From positions 66,267,652 through 66,331,651 of the forward strand of contig NC_079496.1 in the NCBI RefSeq assembly GCF_030052815.1: 64,000 nucleotides of DNA. Reading direction: 5' to 3'. Positions within the stretch are counted from its first letter, which is position 1; every line of letters begins with the position of its first letter. Shown one piece after another: positions 10,158 to 21,129 of the stretch. The translations under genes were made by a program, and so were the position numbers. The stretch is from Hevea brasiliensis. Its lineage: Eukaryota > Streptophyta > Magnoliopsida > Malpighiales > Euphorbiaceae. The notes below the pieces were generated by a model that ran no database searches, was not told the origin of the DNA, and saw nothing but the letters and a program-made list of their open reading frames with translations.

Positions 10158-12562
10158 GTAAGTGTCCATTTTCTTCCCTTCCTTAATTAAAACTTGTGTT
10201 GAGGTTGTGGGTAGTATTTTAGGTGAAGAAATTTGAAGAAATGGTTGAGTTATGGGACTGTCCATTTTTGGCAGTCATGGGAGGTGAGTTTGCATGATTT
10301 TTTCTTACATAAAATTGGTGGGAATTGATGGGAAATCATGTTGATTAATGTTATAAGGTATTTTAGCCAATGTATGTTATGTGTATGTGTGAATTGAGCA
10401 ATTAAAATTAAGGGTTTGTAAAGGAAATTCAATACCTAAGTAAACTGCCATTTTTGGGCAGCCTTTAAACCCATGAAATTATGTATGATATCATAAAACT
10501 TATTGATGAATTTTGGTGGTGATGATGTAGGGGCAGTTTGTATGATTGAGGATGGAAGTTATATGTAGTGGTTAGGAGCATTCATGTGTATGTATTGTTT
10601 AGAATTGGATATTGTGAATTGGAAGTGTAATTGGTGCATTGTAAATTGGTTATATTCTGCCCAAAGTTACTATAATATAAAGTAATGAATGGTTATGGTA
10701 TGATACAAATGCAGAATTATTTGGGAAGTGAAGTTATAGTTAGTTGAATGTGTGAATGGTTAATGCCTCAAAAATGTGTTAAGGGCAGTATCTGTTTTAG
10801 GCTATAAGTGGACTTCTGTGACTCCAATTGGTTTGAGGCCAATTGGAGGTGAAACTAGGTACAAAATGTGACAACTTTCATGAAGAAAGCCTACCTAAAT
10901 TCTGTCTAGAAAGTGACATGAGAATTGACCAAATCCGGATTAGTGACATTGCAAACTTGAAAACTGACCATTTGAACAACAGTCAATATTTTGGCCATAA
11001 CTCACTCAAAACAGGTCATTTCTGAAATTTATATGGTTGGAAAGCTTAGACATAGGGCTAAATCTTTTTTGGAGATCACAAAACCCAGAAATGACCATAA
11101 GCAAGTCAAAATGCTTGCACAAATTTGGGTATAAAAACTGCTAGAATCGGAAATGACCTAAAAATGACCTAAATTTGCTATTTTAGTGCAATCTATCCAC
11201 CTTGGTAAAAGGACTATAACTTGGTCCAGAAAGCTCCAAATGACCTAAGATTTGTGGTAAAAGTTCACTAAGACATAGACCTACAAGTTTGTACTTCTGA
11301 CCAGAACCCAGAAACCGAGGAAACTAGGTCATCCGGCTAGGTCAAAACAGCATATCAAAATTCGATAAATTACAATAAAATGCAATACACTTGAAAATGA
11401 AATTGGTAACATGTACCAACACTAAAGGACTATAAAATGTGACATATTGGTAACATTAAAATTTATTCCCCTAGAGTGCATCAAAGGTCAACATTATAGG
11501 TTGACTAATGAAAGCAATAGTATTAAATAAATTTAATTATTGAACCTTATTGTTAGAGACAATTTAACTGAGCACTGAAACACTTTAAATTGTGTGTTTC
11601 AGTTAGCAAAGACTCAGAGAAAGGGAAAGAACCACTGAGTCAAGGCCAAGAGGCTACTCATCAGAGGTTTGTGCATAATAATTATTTCTTTTGAATTTTC
11701 AATTGAAATAAATTATGACAATTTGTATGTTATTGTTTAAATTGTGGAAAATTTGTTTGAATGATATTTAATGGATACTTATTGCTTAAAAAATATTGCA
11801 AATGGTTTGAAACCGTAGCTATCATGTATATTTGATTGAATTCCTCGCTAGCTTGTCTAGTGGGACGAATTGGCTTTGAATTCCCTCTCTGACTGAAGTG
11901 TTGAGGTGTGTGCTAGTTGAGGACGAATAGGATGAGTACTCATATAATTGCTAGCTAGCTATGTTATTCCTCACTAGCCATCGGCTTTTGGGACGAATTG
12001 GACTATGGAATCATGATTAAGCTGTGTGTGTGTGATTTATTGATAATCATTGAGGCATTGTGAAATGGAGTTTGAATTCTTTATGACATTCTCTGTCTTT
12101 TGAATTTAACTATGATTTTAAGTATCCACAGTTTATATGATTTATGGTTTATGGTTTTAAATTACATTTTCTTAATGTTGTGTACTACTAAGACATTGGC
12201 TCAGTGATAGCTTTTTCATTACTGTCGCAGGTAGACAGACAGACAGAGCAGCAGAGTAGGCTGCTTATGCTAGATTTTGGGATTCTGCCGGGTATATTGA
12301 GTATACCACCTTTTGAAATTTTTATTGTAATATTTGTGTACTGTATGTATATATTGTACTTGATCTTGAGCAGTTGGAAACTAATGTTGTAATATATTTC
12401 TCTTATCTCAGCTTTTGAACTACTCAATCAATTTGTAGTCTATCTTTGGAAATATTGAAAATTGTTGTTGAATTGAGTTTGACAAATGTTGAGAAAATTG
12501 ATTTGTGTTGAGCCATACTGGAGTTTGGGATTGAATAAATAGATTGGAAGTGTTTTTTACAG
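10158..12562 (+). other. Putative leader intron in B LTR
   Basis: AAGAG followed by GTAAGTG at 10158 is a near-ideal plant donor, and TTTTTTACAG ends at 12562. Both occupy the same places as in A1. The distance from the TATA-like TATACAAA (9927) to the donor is 231 nt. No transcript evidence. Confidence 0.42.
11574..11603 (+). other. Conserved LTR hairpin in B
   Basis: Identical to the 10-bp stem and 10-nt loop at 2131-2160. Confidence 0.65.
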
Positions 12563-12846
12563 GTTTTTGAAGAACTGTTTTATTCAAAATATAGATGGTG
12601 CTCTACCAAAATTTTTACATAAATTTTTGATACTTCATATGTGTTATTTGGTTTCACTTCAGTTAAAGAAAAAATTTTTTTAACACCTGTCAAAAGTGCT
12701 CACCACTGTAAAAAGAAATAAGAAAAGGTTTAAAATCCCTTGTAGTGTATTTAATGGATTATCAGTAGACGAAGTTTGGTAATTCATTAGGTATACTACG
12801 AGATCATGTTATGCCTTACGGAGGAATAGGGTGTGACATGTTTTAG

Positions 12847-12858
12847 TGGTATCAAAGC
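12847..12858 (+). other. Primer binding site of B
   Basis: TGGTATCAAAGC, 8 nt after the LTR end, has one mismatch to the initiator tRNA-Met complement. Confidence 0.8.
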
Positions 12859-13027
12859 TAGTTTTTAAATTCTGTTTTGACCTATAATTTGAATATTTTT
12901 TCTTCATAGTACAACTGCTCAATGTCATGGTTTGATACATACAGTACATTACATTATAAATATGCACTAACGAGAGGAAATCTCCTTGTGTTATTTGTTT
13001 AGGAGGTATAATATCCTCTAAATGACT

Positions 13028-13663
13028 ATGGAAGAAGGGGACCGTTCAGTCGATCAATCAAATCTGGGCTGAGGTACAAGAGGAAGCCCTAGCCCTTCAC
13101 AATGTGAGTGGATTAGCCGCACCAACCCCCTTAGTATCGCAGTTCCCTGCTCAGTTTGCTCAGCAGATAGCTGCAATATTCCAACAGATGGCTGGTAACA
13201 TGAATACTCAAGCCCCACTGCAGACACCAGTGGTACAACCATAGCCATTAGCTAGGCAGTACGACAAGCTGATTAAATATGGGGCTACTGAGTTCAAGGG
13301 GACAGTAGATCCACTAGAGGCAGAACAATGGTTGGAGAATGGATAGAGTGTTCAAGAAACTACACTGTACAGAGGAGCTCAAATTTGAGTATTCAGTGTC
13401 ACTACTACAGGGGGATGCATATGACTGGTGGAAAGCCATTCCCCATAATTTGGTGGAACCTCCAGTGCTAACCTGGGATGACTTTCTTCGAGAGTTTAGA
13501 CAAAAATATGTCCCAGATGCCTATGTGGACTAGAAGCTACAAGAGTTCTTAAGTCTAAAATAGGGAAATAGGTCAGTGGCAGAATATAAAAGGGAATTTT
13601 CCCGCTTAAGCTACTATGCAAGAAGTCTCCTTTCTACTAGCAGGGAAAGATGTAAGAGGTTTG
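13028..13663 (+). pseudogene. B gag, first segment
   Basis: The start ATG at 13028 is homologous to the gag start of D. The segment covers the variable N-terminus and the gag core (EYSVSLLQGDAYDWWKAIPHNLVEP near 13390-13460, REFRQKYVPDAYVD near 13490). Stops or shifts occur near 13050, 13240, 13330, 13531 and 13561. It breaks off at the copia insertion (target GTTTG at 13659-13663), and the frame resumes at 23239. Confidence 0.8.
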
Positions 13664-15770
13664 TGTTAGTAGTATGCCCTAGAGCATATCATTTAGTATG
13701 TATCTTGTACATATTTTTATTAATAAAAGGCATTTCCACTTTTCCGTTTACATAATATATTTATGTGTAATAGAAAAGGTCCATTGATATTTTGTTAGAA
13801 ATATTATTCTTAAGCTGTTAAGAATATGAGTGACAATATTTCTAGCACGAAGTATCATAAATAGGTTCACAATCGATGATACTTCATAATAAGGACATGA
13901 CTTATCCAGAAAGATTGTATTCATGTTTGTTCCCAAGTTATTTATATGAGATATAAATAAGATGGAATTGTGAGTCTCATGCCATATAACAAACATGATA
14001 GGCACTTATAAATGATAAGTAGGCCGAACCAATGACACTTATGACAAGCACATGGAGTTTATTCTTGTCAATGTTTTGTCATAAATCATATCAGTGCATA
14101 TAATCTTTAGACCTGAGATAGCACAGTTATCTTGTATATAGGTAGTTTGAGTTTGATACTGCTTTCATACTTGTACTGTGTATGGGTATATGGGCATGTG
14201 TTGGCTCCTACTAGTTATAAATGGAGGTAGGTGTTGATCAAGATGGAATCTGTTCCTCTAAGTAAATAGAGATAAAATCCTATGTTCATTTTATTGTTCT
14301 TGATGTTTCAAGTTCCTGGCCAGGACAGATAGATTTATTCAGAAAAGAGTTTCTGATGAGAAAATCTTTTTAATCAAGAACTGGAATTAAAAGAGAACAT
14401 AATATTCATAGCAAATGGAGTTTGACATAAACCATGACTCCAGCTTGAGTTGGGATTTTGTAATAGAGAGATTCTAGTGCATGGTAACATATGATTATAG
14501 GTTCATTTAAGGTAAACCTTATTACTAATTGGGTGGCCATGGCATGCTATGCTAGGTGTTAACCATGGTCTAAGGGGTTCATAAAATGATTTAGAGAAAT
14601 CATTTATGGTAAGAAAGAGTTCTAATAATATTAAGAGTTGATATCATGTCTCATTGCCAATTAGTGATGAGCCTAGTAAGTCACACACATACACAAGTTA
14701 TCACCTAATTAAATATTATTTAATTAATTAATTAAAGAGTTTAATTGATTAATTAAATAGGTTTGGTTTGCAATTAGTTTGCAAAGTCCCTAGCATGACT
14801 TGAAACCAAATCTAGATTATTGGATGTATAATATAAATTAAATTTATATTTAAAGTGTTTAAATATGAATTTAATTAATGAGAAATTAATTAATAGAGAT
14901 TAATTAATTAATTTATATTTGATATAAATTAATTAGAAGAAGAAAATAATTATTTTGGGTTAAGAACTCAAAATTAAGACACAGGGGCATTTTGGTCATT
15001 TTGCAGTGTGACACGTGGCACCATGAGATGGTGACACATGGCATAACACATAAGCTTGCCAAATGTTTTTTTAATCATGTAAGATGATTAAAATCAAGAT
15101 TAAATATAGGTTTGACACTTGGCACAATGTGATTGGGTCACTTAAACCTAGAGCTAATCAAAGGGTGAGATGTGGCAAGGGTTTAATGTGTTAACCTAGC
15201 TATTTAAGTGTTGTTATGAGAAAATAAAACACAACCAGCAGCCACACTCCTTTGTTACGCCACTTTGAGGGTTTTTATCTCTTCTTCTTCATCTCTTATC
15301 AATTCAAAGAGATTAGCCATCAATCTCTTGAATTAAGAACACTAGAAATTGTTTCTAGTGTCCTGTTTACATCTTTAATCTCTTAAAAGGTAGAACTTGA
15401 TTTTCTAATTAATAGAAAAAGCTTTAGAAGCTATTCAAGGGCTGCCATAGGTGTTCTTGGTGTGGACAAGCTAGAGGGACAACATCTGGTGTCCTGAAGA
15501 CGAATCTCAAAGGCGCAGACACTTGCGATTGCATCAAGAGGTTAGTGTAATCGTTCTTGATTTAATCTAGGGTTCTAAAATTAATCTGATTAATTTTAAA
15601 ATCTTAAATGGCAAATACAGATCCAAAAACATATTAAAAGAGTTTTAATATGTTGTTTATCATTGAAATCAAATAGATAAAAATAAATCTTGCATGATGC
15701 ATATGACCCTAGGTGAAAATTTTTGAATTCAATGGTATAAACTTGTGTTTTTCACGCTTCCGTTCCTTCA
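13664..15770 (+). repeat. 5' LTR of copia element
   Basis: It starts TGTTAGTAG and ends CCTTCA just before the primer site. It is AT-rich, with TTAATTAA-type palindromes around 14700-14935, and contains a promoter-like cluster near 15009-15208. Confidence 0.93.
15009..15208 (+). promoter_or_regulatory. Promoter-like cluster of copia LTR
   Basis: Three copies of TGACAC followed by GT, AT or TT and GGCA lie at 15009-15020, 15032-15043 and 15113-15124. The first contains an ACGTGGC (ABRE/G-box-like) core. TATTTAAG at 15201-15208 is a TATA-like box. The same cluster exists in the 3' LTR (TATA-like at 22665-22672). Confidence 0.5.
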
Positions 15771-15772
15771 AT

Positions 15773-15785
15773 TGGTATCAGAGCC
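15773..15785 (+). other. Primer binding site of copia element
   Basis: TGGTATCAGAGCC perfectly matches the usual plant initiator tRNA-Met complement, 2 nt after the LTR. Confidence 0.92.
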
Positions 15786-16037
15786 ACTATATTTGCCATT
15801 TAGATTGTTGATTATATGATTTAATTGTGTGTTTGATCATGAGATCAAAAGTTCATTGCTGGTTGCAAAGCAAGTTGGCGGCATACTTGAAAAAAACACC
15901 ATCAATGGTGTGCATGGTTTGGCTTCCATGGGTGGTTTAAGGTTTGGCTTTTAATTCTGCAATTGTTGTATGATCTAAGGCCTATTCTTTGACTAATTAA
16001 AGTGTTTAATTAGTAGTTTTTATCACACAATTAAATT

Positions 16038-16375
16038 ATGATTCAAATCAGAATTTTAAAATATTGTTTGAATGTGATTCAAATCTGAATTTTAAAAGTT
16101 GTTTGAATGTGATTCAAATCTGAATTTTAAAAGTTGTTTGAATCATATTTAAATATGATTTTTTAAAATTGATTGAATAAAATTCAGATCTGATTTTTAA
16201 AAATGTTTGAATGTGATTCAAATCTGATTTTTAAAAATGTTTGAATGTGATTCAAATCTGAATTTTTGAAGTTGTTTGAATGTGATTCAAATCTGAATTT
16301 TTAAATTTGTTTGAATGAGATTCAAATCTGAATTTTTAAATTTATTTGAATCATATTCAAATGTGGATTTTTAAG
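16038..16375 (+). repeat. Degenerate 35-38-bp tandem array in copia leader
   Basis: About nine to ten units, each with TTTGAATGTGATTCAAATCTG and a T/A-rich tail of variable length. GATTCAAATCTGAAT-type units also contain short inverted repeats (TTTGAAT / ATTCAAA). Confidence 0.8.
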
Positions 16376-17145
16376 TTGAATATGAGATATTCAATTTAAT
16401 TTAAGTATGTATTTTTTAATTAATTGTTAAAGAGTGATATGCATGATGGATGATCATGGTCTATTAAAGACCAATGTGATTGGATTTTTTTGTTTTATGT
16501 TTCTTTGGGATTGTAAATTAATTAATTTATTTTATTTTATTTTTTTGGGCATGTATTATTAAGTTTGTAATAATTTTTGGGTTGTAATTTCATTTATTTA
16601 AGTTCTTGTAAATTCGCCTTGGTATGCCAAGGATTACTATGTAATATTGGATTGCAAGAAGTTCAAGGAGGTCAAGAGCATTGGTGGGACTAGTGGGAGG
16701 AATTCAAGATCAAGTGTTGATTATGTACTCCTTCAGCAACTCTTGTAAAATGAATGAATGAAATGCACCTAGAATGCCCTGATTCAATTCTTGGTGGCTG
16801 AATTGAATCCCTTAGAAAGTCCATGATCATACCATATTTCTTGCTTATCCATGAATGCATGAGATGTATGGGAATGTATGCAATTATATGATATATGCAT
16901 GCTAAATGGATAATGTGCAAAGTGAGACCTTAATAGTAAATAGAATGACCATAAAATCTTCCAAACAAATGATTAAGTTGGAAATGCTATAATTAAAGTA
17001 ATTATAACATAGGCCCTCCATTGGGGCAATTATTTTAAGAAATTTTAAATAGTTGCATAAGATGCAATTTATTTAAGAGATTTTCTTAAGAATAATTGTT
17101 AAGCATGAGATGTTGTAAATATGTAAATGGTTTAGTGGCCAATAT

Positions 17146-17354
17146 TGGATGTACCTGAGGACATTAAAATTATTTGCATAATTATCGCTCAATGGGATCA
17201 ACTTAACTAATGCAAGATAAGTCAATAATGGATGTACCTGAGATTTTGAGCATTAGGGGCTAGGTAAAGGATTGAACCTCACATGAGATGTGATGGGCAA
17301 AGAGTTGCTCACTTATAGTTTTATTGTAATTCCAATAATGGATGTACCTGAGGA
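17146..17354 (+). repeat. Three spaced TGGATGTACCTGAG motifs
   Basis: Copies at 17146-17159, 17229-17242 and 17339-17352. Each is preceded by an AATATT- or AATAA-like run in otherwise unlike sequence, within 400 nt of the gag start. Confidence 0.7.
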
Positions 17355-17555
17355 TGATCAATAGAATTATAAGAATTCAATCACCCACTAGAAATCCATC
17401 CAACTAGGATTTCCGTTTTCTACTTTGGAAGTGTAGGATTCGCTAAGTTAGTGGGAGGACCAATTTGATTAAAAGACCATAATCATTTTGGTTAATTACA
17501 TGATACATTTACTAATTAATCTGGTTATTTTCTCAGCTTAATTTTCTCGATAAAA

Positions 17556-19289
17556 ATGAGCACAAAACAACCACCACCATCCAATATCCTTGCAAGCATA
17601 CTTGATCACAATAGGTTGACAGGACCTAATCTGTCTGATTGGCTAAGAAATTTGAAACTTGTCCTGAACCTTGAACATATAGGATATGTTCTAGATTCAA
17701 ATGTTCCTAGTCCTTTACCTCCAGAAGCCACACAAGAGGAACATAAAACTTTGGACAAATGGAAGGAGCATGATATGAGAGCTAAGTGTTACATGCTTGC
17801 TTCCATAAGTAATGAGTTACAGAAGCAACATGAGAACATGCAGAGTGTGAGTGAGATCCTCCTTCACCTACAAGAGTTGTATGGTGAGCACAACAGGAAT
17901 GCTAGGTATGAGATATCTAGACAGCTATTCCGTATGAGGAAGTCTGAGGGACAGAATGTTGGGGATCATGTCCACAAGATGATTCGGATGATTGAGCAGT
18001 TGGAACATCTTGACTTTAACATGGATTTCCAACTACAGACGGATTTGATCCTTCAGTCCCTTCCTGAGTCTTTTGGGAATTTTGTGACAAATTTCCATAT
18101 GACTAGACAGGAATGCACCTTAGCTGGTTTACTCAACATGCTGGTTATTGCCCAAAAGAATATGCCAGGCAATAAAGGAAAAGAGGTAGCTTTGGTTGCA
18201 TCTTCTTCTACTGGAAAGTCCAACAAGAAGAAGGGCAATAAGAAAAAGAAACCTCAGATTCCTGGTCCTTCTAAAAAAATAGCTAAACAGAAAAGGAAGA
18301 CTAAAGCTGATGAAGGCAAAGGAAAGTGTTTCCACTGCCAACAGGAAAGTGTTTCCATTGCTAATAGGAAAGTGTTTCCATTGCCAGTAAGAAAGTGTTT
18401 CCACTGGCCAGAGTATAGCAATCTAAATGAATGCAATGCCGTGGTGAAAACCAACTCAAGTTCAAAATATATTTGGCACTTAAGGTTATGTCATGTTGCA
18501 GAAGATAGGATTACAAAATTGGAGAAAATGGGGATTCTATCCTTATTGGACTCTGAGCCTACTCCAACTTGTGAATCTTGCCTTCAGGGCAAAATGACTA
18601 GATCACCCTTTGTTGGACAGGGGCTAAGAGCTGAAAATATTTTGGAGCTAATACATAGTGATGTATGTGGTCCATTTAAAGAAATGGCTAGAGGGGGCTT
18701 TCATTATTTTATTACCTTTACTGATGATAAATCAAGGTTTGGGCATTTGTATTTGATGAAATACAAATATGAATCTTTTGAAAAGTTCAAAGAATTTAAA
18801 TCTGAAGTAGAAAATCAAACAGGAAAGAATATTAAAGCTCTTCGATCAGATCATGGAGGTGAATATTTGAGTATTGAATTTGATGAATACTTGAGAGAGC
18901 ATGGCATTGTTTCTCAGCTGACTCCTTCAGGAACGCCACAGCTGAATGGTGTATCTGAAAGGAGAAATCGTACCCTATTGGATATGGTATGTAGTATGAT
19001 GAGCTATACTGATATGCCAATCTCCTTTTGGGGATTTGCATTAGAATCAGCTTTGTATATTCTGAATAGGATTCCATCAAAATCAGTTTCTTCCACACCT
19101 TATGAGATATGGCATGGAAGAAAACCAAGTCTTAAGCATGTTAAGATTTGGAGTTGTCCAGCTTATATCAAAAAGCTGAACACTGATAAATTGGAGACCA
19201 GATCAGAAAAAGGTCGATTTGTTGGATATCCAAAAGAAAGTTTTGGATATTATTTTATTTGCCTACTTCACAAAAGTTGTGATAAGTAG
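17556..19289 (+). pseudogene. Copia gag fused to integrase, protease missing
   Basis: An open frame of 577 codons starts at the first ATG after the leader. Residues about 1-250 are copia gag, with a basic lysine-rich end. The zinc knuckle begins at Cys258 (CFHC) but is disrupted by a 23-bp tandem array, and no protease DSG motif follows. The frame passes directly to the pre-integrase zinc part (HLRLCH...CESC) and the integrase core, whose catalytic residues are Asp369 (HSDVCGPF), Asp432 (RSDHGGEY) and Glu468 (NGVSERRN), i.e. D-x62-D-x35-E. It ends by a frameshift near 19245. Integrase inserts element DNA in the nucleus. Without protease the polyprotein could not be self-processed, so this copy depends on others or is dead. 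Confidence 0.88.
18321..18412 (+). repeat. Four 23-bp tandem repeats in copia zinc knuckle
   Basis: Units start at 18321, 18344, 18367 and 18390, each with GAAAGTGTTTCCA. Three unit lengths equal 69 bp (23 codons), so the gag frame is restored at the fourth unit, which again reads KCFH. Confidence 0.85.
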
Positions 19290-21115
19290 AGATGCCACAT
19301 TTCTTGAACAACAATTTGTCCAAGAAGGAGGCAAAGGAAGGCAAATAGAGTTAGAATTGGAGAATTCTGACCAACCAACAGATCAGATGGATATAGATCC
19401 ATCTAGTCAACCAATACCCGTTGATGAAACATCTATAGCTGTTCCTCGTAGAACAACCAGGGTATCTCACCCACCAGTGAGATATGGTTTTCTTCATGAA
19501 GAAGAATAAGAGTTGTCTACTCATGAAGAAGTAGATCATGGAGATGATCCACTTACCTATGAAGAAGCTATATCAGATATAGACTCTTCAAAATGGATTG
19601 ATGCTATGAAATCCGAGATTGATTCCATGTATAAGAATCAAGTTTGGGATTTTATTGACCCACCTGAAGGTATTGTACCTATAGGGAACAAATGGGTTTT
19701 CAAAAAGAAAATTAGTTCTGATGGAAAGGTAGAGACCTATAAGGCAAGGCTAGTAGCGAAAGGGTTTCGCCAAAGGCAAGGAATCGACTATGAGGAGACT
19801 TTCTCGCCTGTTGCCATGCTTAAATCAATTAGGATTTTATTAGCAATAGCTGCGTACTATGATTATGAGATTTGGCAGATGGATGTCAAAACAGCTTTTC
19901 TCAATGGATACATTGAAGAAAACATTTTCATGGAACAACCTAAGGGTTTTGAATCCCAAAATGGTTCCAAGGTATGCAAGCTAAAGCGATCCATTTATGG
20001 GTTGAAACAAGCTTCGAGGAGTTGGAACATTCGTTTTGATGAAGCCATTAAATCCTTTGGTTTTATCAAAAATGAGGATGAGCCATGTGTATATAAGAAG
20101 GTTAGTGACAGTGCTATCACTTTCCTTGTCTTATATGTGGATGACATACTGTTGATGGGTAATGACACAGGTATGTTGACGACTATAAAGGTATGGTTGT
20201 CAAATACATTCTCCATGAAAGACTTAGGGGAGGCAACCTATATTCTTGGGATTCGCATCTATAGAGATAGAGCGAAAAGAATAATTGGTTTATCCCAAAG
20301 TCTATACTTTGAAAAGGTGTTAAAGAGGTTTAACATGCTTGATTCCAAGAGAGGATTGTTACCAGTGAGACATGGTATCCATCTTTCTAAAGAGATGTCT
20401 CCAAAGACACCTGAAGAAAGAGATAAGATGGCCAGGATTCCATGTGCTTCGGCTATTGGAAGTTTAATGTATGCAATGTTGTGTACTAGGCCGGATATCG
20501 CATATGCTGTTAGTTTGACTAGCAGGTATCAATCCAATCCAGGTTTGGAACACTGGATAGCTGTCAAGAATATTCTTAAGTACTTGAGAAGAACTAAGGA
20601 TTTATTCTTGATTTATGAAGGTGGAGACTTGCAATTGGATGGTTATACTAATTTTGATTTCCAATCAGATATCGATGATAGAAAGTCTACCTCTGGATAT
20701 GTGTTCATTTGTAATGGAGGTGCAGTCAGTTGGAAGAGTTCCAAACAGAGCACATCGCAGATTCCACTACAGAGGTGAGTATATTCTCGCATCGGATGCT
20801 ACAAAGGAAGTGTTTGGATTAAAAGTTCGTGACAGAACTTACAGTAGTTCCTTCCATTGAGTCAGCAGTTCCATTACACTGTGACAACAATGGAGTAGTC
20901 ATACAGGTTAAGGAACTAAGGTCTCACCCAAAATCCAAACACATAGAAAGGCACTACCACATTATCAGAGATATAGTTGGGCAAGGCGATTTAGCCATGC
21001 AGAAAATAGCATCAGCTGAAAATCCGGTGATCCATTCACTAAGCCTATGTCACAGACTCAGTTAGACCGACATCTTGAGAAGATAGGTCTAAGATATTGT
21101 AATGAATGGCTCTAG
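19219..21115 (+). pseudogene. Copia RT and RNase H, frameshifted
   Basis: This continues the polyprotein in a new frame. A linker has an in-frame TAA (19507-19509). RT motifs are NKWVFKKK, KARLVAKGF, QMDVKTAFLNG, YGLKQA and the catalytic YVDD (20134-20145). RNase H has LDGYTNFDF, where the usual catalytic Asp context is altered, then STSGYVF and SWKSSKQS. Frame changes near 20770 and 20825 separate the end, which carries HCDNNG and KHIERHYH and closes at TAG 21113-21115 after an NEWL ending typical of copia. The reverse transcriptase copies element RNA in cytoplasmic particles; this copy is broken by three shifts and one stop. Confidence 0.88.
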
Positions 21116-21129
21116 TGCTAGTGGGAGAT
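21116..21129 (+). other. Polypurine tract of copia element
   Basis: TAGTGGGAGAT directly precedes the 3' LTR TGTTAG and lies immediately after the pol stop. Confidence 0.75.

Larger units (their letters stand above)
9287..12838 (+). repeat. 5' LTR of B
   Basis: 3552 bp, starting TGTAACACCCC and ending GTGTGACA before a primer site. It contains the hairpin at 11574-11603 and a decayed form of the twin hairpins near 12188-12228, and holds no gene. Confidence 0.88.
15786..17555 (+). other. Untranslated leader of copia element
   Basis: 1770 bp of AT-rich sequence before the gag ATG. No coding frame is supported. It holds a degenerate array (16038-16375) and a thrice-repeated motif (17146-17354). 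Confidence 0.75.

Noticed and set aside
9287..12838. Tandem element sharing one LTR between A2 and B (as in C)
   Set aside because: The sequence before 9287 stops inside the chromodomain with no polypurine tract, and the missing tail resumes at 61381 after a target copy. B is therefore nested, and this LTR is only its 5' LTR.
13748..14005. 85-codon minus-strand frame, repeated at 21213-21470
   Set aside because: Antisense within the two copia LTRs; identity reflects the LTR pair, not selection.
16038..16375. CRISPR-like array
   Set aside because: Units are contiguous and degenerate without unique spacers, in a plant retrotransposon leader.
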